This document shows positions 58,863-64,000 of a DNA stretch of 64,000 nucleotides, piece after piece (the stretch's first letter is position 1; every line of letters starts with the position of its first letter). Source of the stretch: Oryzias latipes (Eukaryota > Chordata > Actinopteri > Beloniformes > Adrianichthyidae); the NCBI RefSeq assembly GCF_002234675.1, contig NC_019866.2:5685307-5749306 (forward strand). Reading direction: 5' to 3'. The position numbers and the translations under genes are program-made. A model generated the notes under the pieces. It was not told where the DNA came from, ran no database searches, and saw only the letters and a list, made by a program, of their open reading frames with translations.

Positions 58863-59658
58863 TAATATAAACAAAGTAGGAATGTAGCAACAGATGGGCT
58901 GTGAAGCATCATGTCAAAGAAAAAAAAAAAAAAAAAAAAGTCCAACTGCTTACTTGTTAGAATGCTTATTTAACAGCGTAAATTGCTTCTTACATGCTTT
59001 TTCCTGTGTCTTATTACGCAGTGTGACTTCATTTTAAAAGCTACCTTGTAGTTCCTTAACAGAATTCTTAAAACAATGCCATAACGCCACATGATCTCAC
59101 CTAAAAGCAGATGTACAGAAGAAAAATGCTGTAACTTAAAACCAACACTGGAAAACAGCAAAAAGAACATTTTCAGTACAAAGTAAGTATTTTTTTTACT
59201 GTGACAAAATGTGAAAGCTTCGATCTTAAATTTTTCACTTCACTGAGAGAAGGCTGCTGCTTTCTTCCTTCAACTTCCCAGAAATCTGGAAAAAATAAGA
59301 CCCAGCGGTTCAGTATCACTATTAACCAGTCTGCCCTTTAACCCATCCTTCTCTGCTGTACTTAATCCTCAGCCTGCAACAAATACCAAGAAGGTTTCTA
59401 CAAATCAACCCTCTCCCCGCTGCAAAAAGTCTGGAGACCGGAGCTGCAGAACAGCTTTTATATGACTGCTGCTGCAGACAGTGAAAGGTTCTGTGATCTT
59501 TATTGCCAAATAGAATAAATATAGATCCTACAAATTGTTAATATCTGCTTTTTCACGAGCTGTATTGGGAATTTTGCTTGCTTGCTAGATTTTATTCAGA
59601 AAAATAAGATAATTTTGAAAAACGGAAAAACAGTTGTGAGCATCTCAGTGTTGAGAAC

Positions 59659-59755
59659 GGCAAGGCAAGTTTATTTGTGTCAGACATTTTGAGTACAAAG
59701 ACAACTCAAAGGGCTTTACATGAAACCTTAAAAGAAACAATTAAAAGAAATATTA
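59659..59755 (+). repeat. Common teleost interspersed repeat fragment
   Basis: Begins caaggcaagtttatttgtgt and continues gtacaaagacaactcaaagg and gctttacat. This is a phrase very widespread in fish genomes. It stops shortly before the next element. Confidence 0.5.
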
Positions 59756-59813
59756 GAGGGGGATGAAAAAATCAAAAAAAAAAAAATCAAAAAAATTTGA
59801 ATTTGAAAAAAGC

Positions 59814-60796
59814 TTAAAGACTCACTCTGATCATCTTTTGATCTGTTTAAAAAAAAAAAGTTAACCCAGTGGTCTTTTAATTATGATTAGCCAGAATAAA
59901 AAATAGCGACTCGTCGCATTTCGGGCAGACACTCGGCAGAATTGCAGGTTACTCCCCTAGGGCGGGTCAGTTAATTAACCCACCTGCTTAGCGTCCTATT
60001 TAAGTCAGGTGTACAATTGTTCATTCTCTCTTACCTTCAGCGCTCATTCTTTGCCCCTCCCTCCTCCCCGGCTGCCACCTGTGGGCTCCGTTACGGGGGT
60101 TGTTACCCGAAAGTGTATGGAAAAAATAAGTGTCTCAAGGAATTGAACGGAGCCTTATGCCAAAACGAAGTTGTGAATCAAATTGTGAATGTCAACCTAA
60201 AGATGTTGTGAAATAAATATTCTTCTGCAAGAGTTGTCTGACTGAAATACCATTATTATTATAGGACATAGCTTCGGCAGAGCAGAAGTATTTCTGTAGA
60301 AATTTGCCTCTAAATTGTGGACGGGATTGTTGGTGCGGAGCAACCATAGGTATACCACCGGACAAAGTGGCCATCCTTCAGACGCAGCTCTTGCAGTGGA
60401 GGAATCTTTCAATGGTCTCATGAACCCAGACATGAAGACGTGATTACCGATGCTTTTGTTGAGCTCTTCAAAATAAAAAGAACCTAATCTCTAAACATCA
60501 TCCATGTCTTTTATGTGTTGTGAATGAAATATACACAGACACATGTGGCGTCAAGCTTTGTACAACTTTTTGGACAGGCGGGAGCCGAGAACTTGCCATG
60601 CAGCCAAAAGAGGAGCAGTCAAAGAGAATTTGACACTTCTGTATTTTCTACGTCACAAGAGCTTTTTTTAAAACAGCAATTTATTCTCCTGCTCCTGATT
60701 CACAAAAGTTTGAATAAAGACATACTTATCACCAGAAAAATGCCACAAGAGTATGTTAAAAGCAGCAAAAACATTTTCTTCAGAGTGAATCTTTGA
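59814..60796 (+). mobile_element. Inverted-repeat element, longest copy, with nested insertion
   Basis: The left end is TTAA then AGACTCACTCTGATCATC; the right end is ttcagagtgaatcttt. The family body is interrupted from about 59905 to 60258 by unrelated sequence, then resumes at ggacatagcttcggcagagc. After that it includes about 200 bp (60385-60590) similar to the Harbinger-like fragment at 7045-7215, which most other copies lack. It may therefore be closest to the full-length ancestor. Confidence 0.7.
59905..60258 (+). mobile_element. Possible solo LTR nested in the inverted-repeat element
   Basis: About 350 bp of unrelated sequence inside the element at 59814-60796. It has a TATA-like tatttaag (about 59998) and an AATAAA (60212-60217) in the order expected of a long terminal repeat. 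No internal retroviral-type sequence is attached, so at most it is a fossil solo LTR. Family and exact ends are not fixed. Confidence 0.3.
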
Positions 60797-62020
60797 AGTA
60801 ACAGTGTGGACGTAAATTTATGAATCAAAACTAATCAAATTCAGCTGAGAACAGGCCGGTCTTTGACACGGATCTAAAGAAACTGAGTGTTTCAGCTGAT
60901 ATACGGCTTTCTGGAAGTCTGTGCCGGAAATATGGATCATAGAAGGTGAAAGCATCTTCTCCATGTTTATTTTCAATCTAGAAACTGATAAAAGACAAAA
61001 TCCAGATTACTGAAAAGGTCTGACTGGTGGACAAGGAAGTCAATCATGTATTTTGGTGCCAAACCATTCATAAAGCAGCAATAGAACTTTAAAGTAAAAG
61101 ACTAAATATATACGTTAAATTTTTTGATAAAATCAGGATTTATTTGATAACGTTTCCTCCAGGAAATCAGAAAAGTACAGAATCATGAACACCACTTTTG
61201 AAAGATTTGACATTTCATTTTACAGTACCTAAATCCTCCAGAAGGGGGCAGCAGCAGATTTCGAAGTGGGATTGGAAATGGATTTCAAGTGAGAATAATT
61301 CATGCACTGGCAGCTAACCACAGTGACTCTGCGGTCTGAAGTGTTGTAGGCTAGGTGTCACATGTGATGACCACCCCTGTTCCTGCATGAAACCTAACAA
61401 CTGTGTGATGTCTCAGGAGATCTCTGCTGACCTTCTCATGAACCTTTCACCGACTTTAGCAAACAAAACTTTGGGGAAAAAATAATAAAAATGTCAAAAT
61501 GCATTTCTTGGATTTCATTTAAAAGTGAGTGTGTTTTCAGATCAAGTACAAGAATAACACAATTCTCAAGGTTTCCATCTGCCAAACACAGCAGACAGTG
61601 CTGCTGACGCAGCTGCAGCAAAAGGAAGAATGTCTGTTTCCATTTGTGTGTGACAAAAGAAGTGTCTCAATTGCAGCGCTCCTCTGCAACCGGGGTTTAG
61701 GGGTACGTTTGGAGTTTGTGAGGAGGACTGCGCTGACGATGCAGGGTGGGGAGGCGCAGTGTTTCACCAGCAGTGTGGGAGGGTAATTTTAAAAATAGAG
61801 GGTGAAGGCAGCACACCCAAATCTCTGATAAAACACTGGGATTAAGAGCTCAAACAGCAGGAGCATGCCCACATAGCTGTCTTCAGGGTAATGGGAGTGT
61901 TTACCCAGCTATTAATATCAAATCTGCCAGAAAACATTGTCTGTCATCAGGGAGACAAGCGAGGGCAACACAGGAGCAGAGAGGACAGTGAGTCAGAAGA
62001 GGAGAGGAGAGATCTGGGAT
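60797..62020. other. Gene-free stretch
   Basis: No exon or RNA gene is recognised. The part at 61,780-62,000 has balanced composition and could be conserved non-coding DNA. Confidence 0.45.
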
Positions 62021-62135
62021 TCATTTTAATTAGAAAAGTGTGACTTATGGCATACACAATAACGGATATGTTGCATCGAATAATTAGTCTGAATTTGAGG
62101 CTGTTGGCAGAGTTGAAAGTGAGAGCTCTGTCCAG
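62020..62135. promoter_or_regulatory. Candidate conserved non-coding element
   Basis: Contains cattttaattagaaaagtg, tggcatacacaataacgg and gaataattagtctgaattt. These are dense homeodomain-type cores in a non-repetitive setting. The claim is inference from composition. Confidence 0.28.
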
Positions 62136-62149
62136 GAAACTATGATTGA

Positions 62150-62597
62150 TGACAAGTGATGATGTTGGTTCATGATCTGTTTTACATCTTCTTGTGGCAT
62201 TTTTCCCATGATGGATGACATATATTAAGAAAGTTAAGCTTAAAATTGGATTTCTGAGTTGTTGTTTTTTTTTTTATTAATTCAAGTCGTTCAGAATTCA
62301 GTCACTTTGTTCAGAAGAAAAAAATGATGTAGAAAATATGCTGGGCGGGCCACAAACTCCCTACCCCGAGTTCTCAGCAATGGGAAGGGGAAAGGGAAGG
62401 GGAGGTGGGAATGCTCAGAGCCTAAAACCCACCTAAAACTTCTAATAACTTCTAATAAACTCCTGCTGCTCTGCAGAAACCATGTCTGTAAATGACACAG
62501 GTTATTTGATTTAGGCTAAAAATTGCATAATCATAACCAAAAGAACACTTGGAACACTTTTAAAATAGATCAAAAGATGATCAGAGTGGGGTTTTAA
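62150..62597 (-). mobile_element. Inverted-repeat element, reversed copy
   Basis: In reverse it carries tgctgctctgcagaaaccat, aagaacacttggaacactt and, at the right end, agatgatcagagtggggt then tttaa. The left terminal repeat is decayed. Confidence 0.7.
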
Positions 62598-64000
62598 ACA
62601 GGATTTGCCCAATGAACAAACTATGGTGCTACACTGACACTAATTTTCAAAAAGAAGCTATAAATAAGTCGTGATAGTTTAAAAAACCCTAAAGAGATTG
62701 TTTGAATTTTGGACTTCAAAGCATTTTATTTGGATTTTATCTGTTGTAAATCATTAAAGTGTACTTTTTTTTTAAACTGAACTGTAAATCTTTGTTTTTT
62801 GGTCAACGTCATGGATTTTTTTGGTTTAATTTAGGGTTTTTCTGCGGTGGTTGGTTAATCTGCTGCATGTTTTCATTTTTTATTGTGACCTACGGTTGTC
62901 TATTTACAGATTTATTCTGGTTTCCCTGCTGGCAAACACTAAAACCATCAAACCATAAACTTGTACTTACATTTTAGAGAGGAATTCCTCTAGTTTAATA
63001 ATCAGTATTAGTTTTCCTAAAATCCCTTCTCAGTCCACCTTAAACATCTTCTCTTTTAGTGTTGATGTTAGGTGACAGCATGTCTGACTGTTTGTGGAGG
63101 TCTCCGATCTGGTTGATCTCCCACTAGACTTGTGGTTTTCTTCCTGCATGGTTTTGTCATGCTTGCCTCATTTTTTCAGTTTGACCTTTTTGGAATTATT
63201 TGTAACATTCATAGAAGGCTGGACTGTTAAAATATAATGCAGTACAGTGAGACATCTTTGGATTCTGAGGGTCCGAGTCTGTGAAATGGACTTTATTAGT
63301 AACTGTTAAACTCAGTTCCTAATAAAGATCCTGAGTTTTGAACGTTGTGTTTAGGTTGCACTGTAAGGAAAAACAAATAAAATTTGTGGTTTTTCAACTT
63401 TTATTATGAAAAATAATAATTTCCTAACAAAAAATCAGCATCATTGCACCTTTGAAAATGATTTACACACTAATACAAGCAGCTAGTTTATCATCGGTTT
63501 CTTTGTGAGAAACAAATAAAAGCCGCCGCTAAACTAACAAGACAGATGAGATACGCCTCTATAAAAAAACAGGTTGTCATTTTTCCCAAATCCCTGCCTG
63601 GTGATGTCCTTTAGTGCACACACGGAAAAAACACTCGATCTGAAAGCAGCAATGTGTGTGTGATTGTGCCAGTGCATTCTGTTCCCTCGGCGAAGATCAG
63701 AAGCTGGCAGAAGCTCTGGAGTCCTGGAGAGGGACTAACATGGTTTATCACACCCCCTCTGACTCTCCTCCCTCTTTCCATCACTTTTTTGACCTGCGTG
63801 GTTCTTTCACTCATTATTTTCCATTACGATTCACAGACGTAAACTTTTAATCTAACAAAAAATTGTACTTTCAGTTGTCCTTTTGTGGTTAAACCCTCAA
63901 GTCCTGACAATCAACTTCCAACATCAAAATGTGCGACACTACAGACGGGTTTACGTTTCTTCTCAAAATTATCCCTGACTTTCTTCCATTCTTGAACTTG
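62598..64000. other. Gene-free stretch to window end
   Basis: AT-rich. No exon, RNA gene or confident repeat was recognised. The open frames on both strands near 63,611-63,850 overlap each other and look like chance. Confidence 0.5.

Overview
The window is vertebrate nuclear DNA, almost certainly from a ray-finned (teleost) fish. The evidence is compact spliced genes with GT-AG introns, coding sequences very close to human TLK2, METTL2A, ITGB3 and RPRML, and typical teleost interspersed repeats (L2/Maui-type LINE, tRNA-derived SINEs, many short inverted-repeat elements). No prokaryotic features, CRISPR arrays or operons are present.

Layout, left to right. 1-5.3 kb: mostly non-coding. It holds a 1,202-bp direct duplication (542-1743 and 3257-4458, exactly 2,715 bp apart with no net length change) on either side of a CpG-rich block that may carry the first exon of mrc2 on the minus strand. 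5.4-16 kb: tlk2 on the minus strand, 20 coding exons, 699 codons, plus a non-coding first exon. 16-18.6 kb: a gene-free spacer packed with transposon remnants. 18.6-21 kb: mettl2a on the minus strand, 9 exons, 351 codons. 21-35.7 kb: itgb3 on the minus strand, 15 exons, 783 codons, its introns peppered with one inverted-repeat family. 37.4-38.7 kb: a decayed L2-type LINE. 45.5 kb: the single-exon rprml gene on the plus strand, alone in a desert that runs to the window end. The desert holds candidate conserved non-coding elements, several repeats and a small hairpin cluster.

The gene order (rprml divergent from itgb3, then mettl2a, tlk2 and probably mrc2 in tandem) matches, as far as I recall, the mouse chromosome 11 order Rprml-Itgb3-Mettl2-Tlk2-Mrc2. 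This is an old linkage group rather than a functional cluster. The genes act separately: a chromatin-assembly kinase, a tRNA m3C methyltransferase, the beta subunit of the fibrinogen and vitronectin receptors, and a small p53-pathway membrane glycoprotein.

I found no new biosystem. The most noteworthy points are the exact direct duplication ending in a 13-bp stem hairpin, a TTAA-flanked inverted-repeat family present in about a dozen copies, a changed C-terminus of integrin beta 3, and several non-coding blocks near rprml that may be regulatory. All spliced coordinates were worked out by eye from reading frame, splice consensus and comparison with remembered human proteins.
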